Positions 53,935-64,000 of a DNA stretch of 64,000 bases are shown here, piece by piece. Under the pieces are notes generated by a model. That model saw only the letters and a program-made list of their open reading frames with translations, searched no databases and was not told the origin of the DNA. Every line of letters starts with the position of its first letter. The first letter of the stretch is position 1. A program made the translations under genes and the position numbers. Source of the stretch: Pseudomonas extremaustralis (GTDB taxonomy: Bacteria; Pseudomonadota; Gammaproteobacteria; Pseudomonadales; Pseudomonadaceae); NCBI RefSeq assembly GCF_900102035.1, contig NZ_LT629689.1, positions 992,001 to 1,056,000 on the forward strand, written 5' to 3'.

Positions 53935-54615
53935 CTAGGAAACCCATGGTCCAGTATTGGGTTGATCGAGAAAGTCACGCAGGAAACCCGCGAATTCGCT
54001 GCGTGAAATGGCACGCGCGCCCAGACTGTGCAGGTGATCGTTGGGCATCTGGCAGTCGATCAGCACAAAACCCCACGCCTGCAATTGGCGGGTCAATGTC
54101 ACAAAGCCGAATTTGGACGCGTTGTCCGCGCGGCTGAACATGGATTCGCCAAAAAACAGCTTGCCCATCGCCAGGCCGTACAGGCCGCCCACCAGCTCGC
54201 CGTTGTCCCATACTTCCACCGAGTGGGCGTAGCCGCGCTTGTGCAGCTCCAGGTAGGCGTTCTGTATGCCTTCGGTGATCCAGGTGCCATCAGCATAGGC
54301 GCGCGGCGCGGCGCAGGCCTGGATGACCGCAGCGAAATCGTGGTCGAAGGTGACGGCATAGCGCTGCTGGCGCAATAGTTTGCCCAGGCTGCGGGAGACA
54401 TGCAGTTCGTCCGGGAATATCACGGTGCGCGGGTCGGGCGACCACCAGAGAATCGGCTGGCCTTCCGAGAACCACGGAAAGCAGCCGTGGCGGTAGGCCT
54501 GGATCAATCGGTCGGCCGACAGGTCGCCACCGGCGGCGAGCAGGCCATTGGGTTCGCGCATGGCTTTGGCCAGCGGAGGGAAGGTCAGGGTGTCGCGTTG
54601 CAACCAGGTCAGCAT
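53935..54615 (-). CDS. aat: Aat, leucyl/phenylalanyl-tRNA-protein transferase
   Basis: This 226-residue transferase attaches Leu or Phe to proteins with N-terminal Lys or Arg, making ClpS substrates. Hallmarks are [20 protein letters not shown] and the catalytic-region strand [16 protein letters not shown]. The ATG at 54613-54615 gives the family length; an ATG at 54660 would add a Pro-rich leader. It is the first gene of the aat-bpt-infA block. Confidence 0.94.
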   Translation of the reverse strand: MLTWLQRDTLTFPPLAKAMREPNGLLAAGGDLSADRLIQAYRHGCFPWFSEGQPILWWSPDPRTVIFPDELHVSRSLGKLLRQQRYAVTFDHDFAAVIQACAAPRAYADGTWITEGIQNAYLELHKRGYAHSVEVWDNGELVGGLYGLAMGKLFFGESMFSRADNASKFGFVTLTRQLQAWGFVLIDCQMPNDHLHSLGARAISRSEFAGFLRDFLDQPNTGPWVS

Positions 54616-55111
54616 GGCATCCAGGCTTATGGAAGGGGAGGGGGGTGGCAGGTAGGTCATCTGCCCCAAGGGGATGATTATTGTCGAGCCTGTGCTGTGG
54701 GGCCAGCCCGAATCTGTCATGGGTGAGCATTAGCGTTAACAGGTGTTTCTGCAACTCTCTGCATAAGGCGTGGTCGTAATCGGGTCTGGCCGATACAGGC
54801 CATTTGCCAAGCTTGCCTGGATTGGTAAAAGCCGCTCATAAGCCTTTGTCAGCAAAGACAATGCATGCTCAAATTGAACATGTTGCAGCACGCTAATGGC
54901 TATGCTGTTGGAAGACCGCCAAGCGGCGTGGCATCAAGGACACAAACCCGTACAATGCGGCCATTGTCGTGTTATCGCCATTTCATCCAGCAATCGCTCA
55001 GTGTAAAAAGTAGATTCAACGACGCTCGTTCATTTTTCAACTGCCCGGATTCGGCAGTATTTGCAGTCATTCAACAGATGGACGCGCTAAAGGCGCAGGA
55101 AAAGACCCGTT
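54616..55111. other. Intergenic region between aat and ftsK
   Basis: No gene is supported in these 496 bases. A TGGCC-GATACA-GGCCA inverted repeat lies at 54787-54802. Promoters for aat and ftsK should be here. In P. aeruginosa I recall trxB1 at this position; it is absent. Confidence 0.4.
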
Positions 55112-57517
55112 TTGAAGAAAACCACCGCGACACCCAAGACAGTCGTGCCGGCCTGGCGTCAGCACCTGCATTATCGACTCAAGGAAGGTGCGCTGATCGC
55201 GATCGGTGCGCTGTGCCTGTTCCTGATGATGGCCTTGCTCACCTATGGCAAGGACGATCCGGGCTGGAGCCATAACAGCAAGATCGAAGACGTACAGAAC
55301 TTCGGTGGGCCTGCCGGTTCCTACAGCGCCGATATCCTGTTCATGGTGTTGGGTTACTTCGCCTATATCTTCCCGCTGCTGTTGGCGATCAAGACCTGGC
55401 AGATCTTTCGCCAGCGCCATGAGCCGTGGCTGTGGAGCGGCTGGTTGTTCTCGTGGCGCCTGATCGGTCTGGTGTTCCTGGTGCTGTCCGGCGCGGCGCT
55501 GGCGCATATCCATTTCCATGCGCCTACCGGCCTGCCGGCGGGCGCGGGCGGGGCGCTCGGCGAAAGTCTCGGCGACCTGGCGCGCAAGACCCTGAATATC
55601 CAGGGCAGCACCCTGATGTTCATCGCGCTGTTCCTGTTCGGCCTCACGGTGTTCACCGACCTGTCGTGGTTCAAGGTGATGGATGTGACCGGCAAGATCA
55701 CCCTCGACCTGCTGGAGCTGTTCCAGGGCGCCGCCAACCGCTGGTGGGCGGCGCGGGTCGAGCGTAAGCGCATGGTGGCCCAGTTGCGCGAGGTGGATAC
55801 CCGTGTCAATGAGGTGGTAGCCCCTAGCACCCCGGACCGCCGTGAGCAGGCCAAGGTCAAGGAGCGCTTGATCGAACGGGAGCAGGCCCTGAGCAAACAC
55901 ATGTCGGAACGCGAGAAGCAGGTGCCGCCGGTGATCGCTCCCGCGCCACCCAAGCCGGCCGAGCCCAGTCATCGCGTACAGAAAGAGAAGCAGGTACCGC
56001 TGTTTGTCGACAGCGCCGTCGAAGGCACCTTGCCGCCCATTTCGATCCTCGATCCGGCGGAAAAGAAACAACTCAACTATTCCCCTGAGTCCCTGGCGGC
56101 CGTCGGCCATCTGCTGGAAATCAAACTCAAGGAATTCGGCGTCGAAGTGTCGGTGGATTCGATCCACCCCGGCCCGGTGATCACCCGTTACGAAATCCAG
56201 CCTGCCGCTGGCGTCAAGGTCAGCCGGATCTCCAACCTGGCCAAAGACCTTGCCCGTTCCCTGGCCGTGACCAGCGTGCGCGTGGTGGAAGTGATTCCCG
56301 GCAAAACCACCGTGGGCATCGAGATTCCCAACGAGGACCGCCAGATCGTGCGCTTCTCCGAGGTGCTGTCGACCCCGGAATATGACAACTTCAAGTCGCC
56401 GGTCACTCTGGCCCTGGGTCATGACATCGGCGGCAAGCCGGTGATCACTGACCTGGCGAAAATGCCTCACCTGTTGGTCGCCGGTACCACTGGTTCCGGT
56501 AAGTCGGTGGGTGTGAACGCAATGATCCTGTCGATCCTGTTCAAGTCGGGCCCGGAAGACGCCAAGCTGATCATGATCGACCCGAAGATGCTGGAATTGT
56601 CGATCTACGAAGGTATTCCGCACCTGTTGTGCCCGGTGGTCACCGACATGAAGGACGCCGCCAACGCCCTGCGCTGGAGCGTCGCCGAGATGGAGCGGCG
56701 CTACAAACTGATGGCGAAGATGGGTGTGCGCAACCTGTCGGGTTTCAATGCCAAGGTCAAGGAAGCCCAGGACGCCGGCACGCCACTGACGGACCCGCTG
56801 TACAAGCGCGAAAGCATCCACGACGAAGCACCATTGCTGACCAAGTTGCCGACCATCGTGGTGGTGGTCGACGAATTTGCCGACATGATGATGATCGTCG
56901 GCAAGAAGGTCGAAGAGCTGATCGCACGTATCGCCCAGAAGGCCCGTGCCGCCGGTATCCACTTGATTCTCGCCACCCAGCGCCCTTCGGTGGATGTGAT
57001 CACCGGTCTGATCAAGGCCAACATCCCGACGCGCATGGCGTTCCAGGTATCGAGCAAGATCGACTCGCGGACCATCATCGACCAGGGTGGCGCCGAACAA
57101 CTGCTGGGCCACGGTGACATGCTCTACATGCCGCCGGGCACCAGCCTGCCGATTCGCGTACATGGCGCGTTCGTTTCCGACGATGAAGTGCACCGCGTGG
57201 TGGAAGCGTGGAAACTGCGCGGCGCGCCGGAATACAACGACGATATCCTCGCGGGTGTTGAAGAGGCCGGCAGCGGCTTCGACGGCGGCAGCAGCGGTGG
57301 CGACGATGATGCTGAAACCGACGCGCTGTATGACGAGGCCGTGGCCTTCGTGCTGGAAAGCCGTCGCGCCTCGATTTCCGCAGTGCAGCGCAAACTGAAA
57401 ATCGGCTACAACCGCGCCGCCCGCATGATCGAGGCCATGGAAAATGCCGGCGTCGTCACCGCAATGAATACCAACGGTTCGCGCGAAGTCATCGCCCCCG
57501 GGCAGATGCGCGACTGA
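55112..57517 (+). CDS. ftsK: FtsK DNA translocase
   Basis: This 801-residue septal protein pumps DNA and resolves chromosome dimers at division. The TTG start at 55112 ([13 protein letters not shown]) is taken because no ATG start fits; the ribosome site is weak and distant. Four transmembrane helices lie within 25-185. A short linker (about 215-320) leads to the RecA-like motor with Walker [11 protein letters not shown] (about 458-467) and Walker [11 protein letters not shown]. The C-terminal gamma winged helix (about 735-790) reads KOPS sequences. Confidence 0.96.
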   Translation: MKKTTATPKTVVPAWRQHLHYRLKEGALIAIGALCLFLMMALLTYGKDDPGWSHNSKIEDVQNFGGPAGSYSADILFMVLGYFAYIFPLLLAIKTWQIFRQRHEPWLWSGWLFSWRLIGLVFLVLSGAALAHIHFHAPTGLPAGAGGALGESLGDLARKTLNIQGSTLMFIALFLFGLTVFTDLSWFKVMDVTGKITLDLLELFQGAANRWWAARVERKRMVAQLREVDTRVNEVVAPSTPDRREQAKVKERLIEREQALSKHMSEREKQVPPVIAPAPPKPAEPSHRVQKEKQVPLFVDSAVEGTLPPISILDPAEKKQLNYSPESLAAVGHLLEIKLKEFGVEVSVDSIHPGPVITRYEIQPAAGVKVSRISNLAKDLARSLAVTSVRVVEVIPGKTTVGIEIPNEDRQIVRFSEVLSTPEYDNFKSPVTLALGHDIGGKPVITDLAKMPHLLVAGTTGSGKSVGVNAMILSILFKSGPEDAKLIMIDPKMLELSIYEGIPHLLCPVVTDMKDAANALRWSVAEMERRYKLMAKMGVRNLSGFNAKVKEAQDAGTPLTDPLYKRESIHDEAPLLTKLPTIVVVVDEFADMMMIVGKKVEELIARIAQKARAAGIHLILATQRPSVDVITGLIKANIPTRMAFQVSSKIDSRTIIDQGGAEQLLGHGDMLYMPPGTSLPIRVHGAFVSDDEVHRVVEAWKLRGAPEYNDDILAGVEEAGSGFDGGSSGGDDDAETDALYDEAVAFVLESRRASISAVQRKLKIGYNRAARMIEAMENAGVVTAMNTNGSREVIAPGQMRD

Positions 57518-57571
57518 TCCCGCGCCGCGTGGCAGCACGCGGCGCGTCCTAACGACTCAATGAGGACTCCC

Positions 57572-58195
57572 ATGCGTCTTATCCGCATGCTGTTGTTGCC
57601 GGCACTGGCCCTGACTGCTGTTTCGGCCCACGCTGATCCAGCCTCCGTCGCGAGCCTGACCAACCTGCTGGACAAATCCAAGACCCTGACCGCACGCTTC
57701 TCCCAGCTGACCCTGGATGCCGGCGGTACCCGGTTGCAGGAAACCGCCGGTGAAATGGCCGTGCAGCGTCCAGGTCTGTTCTACTGGCACACCGAAGGCA
57801 AGGCCGAGCAGACCATCGTTTCCGACGGTCAGAAGGTCACGCTGTGGGACCCTGACCTGCAACAGGCGACCATCAAGAAGCTCGATCCACGCTTGAACCA
57901 GACCCCGGCGCTGCTGCTGTCGGGCGATGTGTCGAAGATCGACGACAGCTTCGACATCACCTCCAAGCAAACCAGCAACGTGATCGAGTTCACCCTCAAG
58001 CCGAAAACCAAGGACACGTTGTTCGACACCCTGAACCTGTCGTTCGGCAACGGGGTGATCAATAACATGCGCCTGATCGACAGTGTCGGTCAGCGCACCG
58101 ATATTCTGTTCACCGGGGTAAAGGCCAACCAGCCGGTGCCGGCATCCAAGTTCAAGTTCGACATCCCCAAGGGTGCCGACGTGATCCAGGAATAA
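57572..58195 (+). CDS. lolA: LolA, periplasmic lipoprotein carrier
   Basis: The protein is 207 residues from the ATG at 57572, which has GAGG 6 bases before it; the ATG at 57560 has none. The signal peptide is cleaved after VSAHA. LolA takes lipoproteins from LolCDE and carries them to LolB at the outer membrane. The mature protein is a beta barrel with an RFSQLT N-terminal strand and [20 protein letters not shown] region. It lies between ftsK and rarA, as in E. coli. Confidence 0.95.
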   Translation: MRLIRMLLLPALALTAVSAHADPASVASLTNLLDKSKTLTARFSQLTLDAGGTRLQETAGEMAVQRPGLFYWHTEGKAEQTIVSDGQKVTLWDPDLQQATIKKLDPRLNQTPALLLSGDVSKIDDSFDITSKQTSNVIEFTLKPKTKDTLFDTLNLSFGNGVINNMRLIDSVGQRTDILFTGVKANQPVPASKFKFDIPKGADVIQE

Positions 58196-58222
58196 TCTGC
58201 CTAGAGGTTTCAAGCGCTGCCC

Positions 58223-59544
58223 ATGGACCTGTTTCGAAGTGACCCGATTGCCCAGCCTTTGGCCGCACGCTTGCGTTCGACCAATCTGGATGAGTACGTC
58301 GGCCAGGAACACCTGCTCGCTCGCGGCAAGCCCTTGCGTGAAGCGCTGGAGCAGGGTGCGCTGCACTCGATGATTTTCTGGGGCCCGCCGGGGGTGGGTA
58401 AGACCACTCTGGCGCGGCTTCTGGCGAAAGTCTCGGATGCCCACTTCGAAACGGTTTCGGCAGTGCTGGCCGGGGTCAAGGAGATCCGCCAGGCGGTGGA
58501 AGTGGCCAAGCAGCAGGCCGGGCAATACGGCAAGCGCACCATCCTGTTCGTCGACGAAGTGCATCGCTTCAACAAATCCCAGCAGGATGCGTTCTTGCCG
58601 TATGTCGAAGACGGCACGTTGATTTTTATCGGTGCAACCACCGAGAACCCATCCTTCGAATTGAACAACGCTTTGCTCTCGCGGGCGCGGGTGTATGTGC
58701 TCAAGAGCCTGGATGAAGCGGCGATGCAAAAGCTGCTGCACCGGGCGCTGAGCGAAGACAAGGGGCTGGGCAAGCGTCATCTGAGCCTCAGTGATGAAGG
58801 CTTCAAGATCCTGTTCAGCGCCGCCGATGGCGACGGCCGTCGCTTTCTCAACCTGTTGGAAAACGCCTCCGACCTGGCCGAAGATGGCAGCGAGATCGGT
58901 GTCGATCTGTTGCAGAGCCTGCTCGGCGACACGCGTCGGCGTTTCGATAAGGGTGGCGAAGCCTTCTACGATCAGATCTCGGCGCTGCACAAATCCGTGC
59001 GCGGTTCCAACCCCGATGGGGCGTTGTACTGGTTTGCGCGGATGATCGACGGTGGTTGCGACCCGTTGTACCTCGCCCGCCGCGTGGTGCGCATGGCCAG
59101 CGAAGATATCGGCAATGCCGACCCCCGGGCCTTGAGCCTGTGTCTGGCAGCGTGGGATGTGCAGGAACGCCTGGGCAGCCCGGAAGGCGAACTGGCGGTG
59201 GCCCAGGCCATCACTTACCTGGCCTGTGCGCCGAAAAGCAACGCGGTATACATGGGCTTCAAGTCCGCGTTGCGCGCGGCCGCCGAACACGGCTCCCTCG
59301 AAGTGCCGCTGCACCTGCGCAATGCGCCGACCAAACTGATGAAACAACTGGGTTACGGTGATGAATACCGCTATGCCCACGATGAGCCGGACGCCTATGC
59401 CGCTGGCGAAGATTATTTTCCCGATGAGCTTGAACCGCAGCGGTTCTACCAGCCGGTGCCCCGTGGCCTGGAGCTGAAGATCGGTGAAAAGCTCAATCAC
59501 CTTGCCCAACTCGACCGGTTAAGCCCCAAACAGCGGAGAAAGTA

Positions 59545-59545
<1 letters not shown>
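58223..59545 (+). CDS. rarA: RarA/MgsA, AAA+ replication-associated recombination protein
   Basis: This 440-residue, clamp-loader-like AAA+ ATPase acts at stalled replication forks. Visible are the N-terminal [17 protein letters not shown] start ([15 protein letters not shown]), Walker [11 protein letters not shown] (about 54-63), Walker [17 protein letters not shown], and the C-terminal MgsA domain ending near [10 protein letters not shown]. Its stop shares one base with the crcB start. Confidence 0.96.
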
Positions 59546-61216
<1,671 letters not shown>

Positions 61217-62611
61217 ATGGAATTTCTGCCGCTGTTTCATAACCTGCGCGGCAGCCGTGTGTTGGTCGTCGGCGGTGGGGAGATTGCCTTGCGCAAATCC
61301 CGGCTGCTGGCCGATGCCGGTGCGGTGTTGCGGGTGGTTGCTCCCCAGATCGAAGGCCAACTGCGTGAGTTGGTACTGGGCAGTGGCGGGGAATTGATGC
61401 TGCGCGGTTACCAGGAGGCGGACCTTGACGGTTGCACCCTGATCATCGCCGCGACCGACGACGAGCCATTGAACGCGCAAGTGTCCAGTGATGCCAAGCG
61501 CCGTTGCGTGCCGGTCAATGTGGTGGACGCGCCGGCCTTGTGCAGCGTGATCTTCCCGGCAATCGTCGACCGCTCGCCGCTGGTGATTGCAGTGTCCAGC
61601 GGCGGCGATGCGCCGGTGCTGGCGCGCTTGATCCGGGCCAAGCTGGAAACCTGGATTCCGTCCACCTACGGTCAACTGGCCGGGCTGGCGGCGCGTTTTC
61701 GCGCCCAGGTCAAAAGCTTGTACCCGGATGTGCAGCAGCGCCGCGCGTTCTGGGAAGAAGTGTTCCAGGGCCCGATTGCCGATCGCCAATTGGCCGGGCA
61801 GGGCGATGAAGCCGAGCGTCTGTTGGTCGAAAAGGTCAACGGCGCGCCACCCCATGCGCCGGGTGAGGTGTATCTGGTGGGCGCTGGCCCGGGTGATCCG
61901 GACCTGCTGACCTTTCGGGCCTTGCGCCTGATGCAGCAAGCTGACGTGGTGTTGTATGACCGCCTGGTGGCGCCCGCGATTCTCGAGCTGTGCCGCCGTG
62001 ATGCCGAGCGTGTTTACGTCGGCAAGCGTCGCGCCGACCACGCCGTGCCGCAAGACCAGATCAACCAGCAGTTGGTCGACTTGGCCAAGCAAGGCAAGCG
62101 TGTGCTGCGCCTCAAGGGTGGCGATCCGTTCATCTTTGGTCGTGGCGGTGAAGAAATCGAGGAACTGGCGGCCCATGGCATTCCGTTCCAGGTGGTGCCG
62201 GGAATTACCGCCGCCAGTGGCTGTGCGGCGTATGCCGGGATTCCGTTGACCCATCGCGACTATGCGCAGTCGGTACGCTTTATCACCGGACACTTGAAGG
62301 ACGGGACCTCGGACCTGCCCTGGCATGATCTGGTGGGGCCGTCCCAGACCCTGGTGTTCTACATGGGCTTGATTGGCTTGCCGATCATCTGCGAACAGTT
62401 GATCAAGCACGGGCGTGCGGCGGATACCCCGGCGGCGTTGATCCAGCAGGGCACCACGTCCAACCAGCGCGTGTTTACCGGCACCCTGGCGGACCTGCCG
62501 CGCATGGTGGCGGAGCATGAAGTGCATGCTCCGACGCTGGTGATCGTGGGTGAGGTGGTGGTGTTGCGTGAGAAGCTGAAGTGGTTTGAAGGCGCTCAGG
62601 CTCAGGTTTGA
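61217..62611 (+). CDS. cysG: Siroheme synthase CysG (trifunctional)
   Basis: This 464-residue fusion protein makes siroheme for sulfite and nitrite reduction. The N-terminal half (1-about 205) is the precorrin-2 dehydrogenase/ferrochelatase with the Rossmann motif [15 protein letters not shown]. The C-terminal half (about 215-457) is the uroporphyrinogen III methyltransferase with [15 protein letters not shown] and [16 protein letters not shown]. The ATG immediately follows the serS stop. Confidence 0.97.
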   Translation: MEFLPLFHNLRGSRVLVVGGGEIALRKSRLLADAGAVLRVVAPQIEGQLRELVLGSGGELMLRGYQEADLDGCTLIIAATDDEPLNAQVSSDAKRRCVPVNVVDAPALCSVIFPAIVDRSPLVIAVSSGGDAPVLARLIRAKLETWIPSTYGQLAGLAARFRAQVKSLYPDVQQRRAFWEEVFQGPIADRQLAGQGDEAERLLVEKVNGAPPHAPGEVYLVGAGPGDPDLLTFRALRLMQQADVVLYDRLVAPAILELCRRDAERVYVGKRRADHAVPQDQINQQLVDLAKQGKRVLRLKGGDPFIFGRGGEEIEELAAHGIPFQVVPGITAASGCAAYAGIPLTHRDYAQSVRFITGHLKDGTSDLPWHDLVGPSQTLVFYMGLIGLPIICEQLIKHGRAADTPAALIQQGTTSNQRVFTGTLADLPRMVAEHEVHAPTLVIVGEVVVLREKLKWFEGAQAQV

Positions 62612-62627
62612 GCCTTAAAGACATCGC

Positions 62628-62682
62628 AAGCAAGCCCCCCATTTGACTGTGTTCACAGATTCCAATGTGGGGGGGCTTGTTC
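62628..62682. repeat. REP-like inverted pair after cysG
   Basis: CAAGCCCCCCA (62631-62641) faces TGGGGGGGCTTG (62668-62679) with about 26 bases between. The sequence resembles the GGGGGCTTGCCCCCGA class of P. fluorescens palindromes. It may terminate cysG. Confidence 0.65.
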
Positions 62683-62717
62683 CCGACGAGGCCTTCAGGC
62701 ACAGCCCACCTTTCGGA

Positions 62718-63713
62718 TCAATGCCAGACGCCGTTCCCGCTTAACCGCTTCCGATCATGCGGGGCATCAAACCGCTGCAATGGCCCCTTCGGCACAATCC
62801 CGGTGGGGTTGATGGTGCGATGGCTAGCGTAGTAATGGCCCTTGATGTGCTCGAAATCCACCGTCTCGGCTACACCCGGCCACTGATACATCTCCTTCAG
62901 CCAATTCGACAGGTTCGGATAATCGGCAATCCGCCGCAAATTACATTTGAAGTGGCCGTAATACACCGCATCAAAGCGAATCAGCGTGGTAAACAGCCGC
63001 ACATCGGCCTCGGTCAAGTATTCGCCGGCCAGGTAGCGGTGGTCGCTCAGGTGCTGTTCCAGGTGATCCAATTCGGCAAACACATCATCGAACGCGCTTT
63101 CGTACGCCTGTTGCGAAGTGGCGAAGCCTGCGCGATACACGCCGTTGTTGACGGCCGGGTAGATCCGCTCGTTCAGCGCGTCGATGACCGGGCGTAGCGC
63201 ATCGGGGTAGAAATCCAGGGTGTTGCCGGTCAAGCCGTTGAATGCGCTGTTGAACATGCGGATGATTTCCGCCGATTCATTGCTCACGATGCGATTGAGC
63301 TTTTTGTCCCACAGCACCGGTACGGTGACGCGCCCGGTGTAATCGGCGGTATCGGCGGTGTAACGCTGGTGCATGAAGACCAGGTCGTCGAGCCTGTCGC
63401 CAGTGGAGCCGTGGGCTTTGTCGAAGGTCCAGCCGTTTTCCAGCATCAGCCAACTGACCACCGAGACGTCGATCAGGTGTTCCAGTCCTTTGAGCTTGCG
63501 CAGGATCAGTGTGCGGTGGGCCCAGGGGCAGGCGAGGGACACATAGAGGTGGTAGCGACCGGCTTCTGCCTTGAATCCCCCTTCGCCCGTCGGGCCCGGC
63601 GCGCCGTCGGCGGTCACCCAATGGCGGCGTTGTGCCTGTTCGCGTTGGAAAGCGCCGTCTGCGCTACTTTCGTACCACTGGTCTTTCCAGTGTCCTTCGA
63701 TCAGTAAACCCAT
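62718..63713 (-). CDS. Glutathionyl-hydroquinone reductase-like glutathione transferase (YqjG/Xi class)
   Basis: The protein is 331 residues. The catalytic CPWAH motif (about residues 63-67) and the N-terminal HRTLILRKLKGLE helix define the Xi-class GST. These enzymes remove glutathione from glutathionyl-hydroquinones. The helical C-terminal domain contains YLAGEYLTEADVRLFTTLIRFDAVY, typical of the group. It converges on cysG. Confidence 0.9.
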   Translation of the reverse strand: MGLLIEGHWKDQWYESSADGAFQREQAQRRHWVTADGAPGPTGEGGFKAEAGRYHLYVSLACPWAHRTLILRKLKGLEHLIDVSVVSWLMLENGWTFDKAHGSTGDRLDDLVFMHQRYTADTADYTGRVTVPVLWDKKLNRIVSNESAEIIRMFNSAFNGLTGNTLDFYPDALRPVIDALNERIYPAVNNGVYRAGFATSQQAYESAFDDVFAELDHLEQHLSDHRYLAGEYLTEADVRLFTTLIRFDAVYYGHFKCNLRRIADYPNLSNWLKEMYQWPGVAETVDFEHIKGHYYASHRTINPTGIVPKGPLQRFDAPHDRKRLSGNGVWH

Positions 63714-63801
63714 GACTGGCTCCTCGACTAATAAACGTTGGAGCCCAGTCTAAAGGGATGAGTTCGAACTAAAAGCGCAAAGACCCGGAGTGAATTATCG
63801 A

Positions 63802-64000
63802 TTAAATCGATTTATCCCGCGTATCCCAGTATTGCTGGGCCAATTCGAACGCCTGCTCCCTTGGGTGGCCAAGGCCACGCAACGCCAACGCCATAGTCGC
63901 GATCAGCGCCAGTTGCGGGTAGCTGTCCTCGATGTCGCCTCGCCATACCGCCTTTAGCTGTTCAGGCTCGAGCGTGGCCGGTTTGACGTGGCGCTGGGCG
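63802..64000 (-). CDS. Unrecognised gene, 5' part beyond the window
   Basis: The open frame is cut by the right edge; the last 65-66 codons are visible, ending WDTRDKSI then TAA at 63802-63804. The visible part is soluble, helical and Ala/Leu-rich (EDSYPQLALIATMALALRG, EQAFELAQQYW). I recognise no motif. Open frame, codon use like the neighbours and position before the GST gene support it as real. Confidence 0.55.
   Translation of the reverse strand, partial: AQRHVKPATLEPEQLKAVWRGDIEDSYPQLALIATMALALRGLGHPREQAFELAQQYWDTRDKSI

Noticed and set aside
55067..57538. 823-codon open frame antisense to ftsK
   Set aside because: His/Arg/Gln-rich translation with no family likeness; ftsK has all its motifs on the other strand.

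Overview
The window is GC-rich chromosomal DNA from a Pseudomonas, most likely of the P. fluorescens group. The evidence is the gene order: a complete nuoA-N operon with fused nuoCD; aceA; the nudJ-mnmA-hflD-purB-roxA block; divergent idh (monomeric) and icd; cspD/clpS-clpA facing infA-bpt-aat; and ftsK-lolA-rarA-crcB-serS-cysG. Several paired palindromes of the kind common between genes in this group (REP/REPIN-like) support it. The species call is an inference. I see no rRNA, tRNA, CRISPR array, insertion sequence or prophage.

Region 1 (1-5.95 kb): a four-gene minus-strand operon encodes a complete tripartite MacAB-TolC-like exporter (separate ATPase and permease, outer-membrane channel, adaptor), with a divergent TetR regulator. 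Region 2 (6.2-10 kb): one very large Ig-like protein with a lectin-like C-terminus and no signal peptide. Region 3 (10.1-13.8 kb): FUSC membrane protein, a GapN-like dehydrogenase with an altered catalytic motif, and a DyP-type peroxidase.

Region 4 (13.9-17.1 kb) is the most unusual part. It holds a decayed polymorphic-toxin-like peptidoglycan hydrolase gene (EF-hand and GH19-like C-terminus) carrying an internal deletion, a stop codon and a frameshift. It is followed by an intact, translationally coupled small gene that looks like its immunity partner. Base composition falls sharply in the toxin tip and the partner gene.

Region 5 (17.2-21.3 kb): two MFS transporters, a MEKHLA-domain protein, a DUF3087-like protein and a small conserved protein. 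Region 6 (21.5-36.5 kb): NADH dehydrogenase I. Region 7 (37-49.8 kb): isocitrate metabolism (aceA, idh, icd) around a translation/nucleotide housekeeping block, plus cspD. Here isocitrate can go to the glyoxylate shunt or to either of two NADP-dependent dehydrogenases, while complex I reoxidises NADH. Region 8 (50-54.7 kb): the bacterial N-degron pathway, with recognition and unfolding (ClpS, ClpA) opposite the tagging enzymes (Bpt, Aat). Region 9 (55-64 kb): chromosome segregation, lipoprotein sorting, replication repair, fluoride export, seryl-tRNA and siroheme synthesis, a glutathionyl-hydroquinone reductase-like protein and a truncated gene at the right edge.

Start sites were moved from the longest possible ORF wherever a ribosome-binding site or the family's usual length favoured an internal start.
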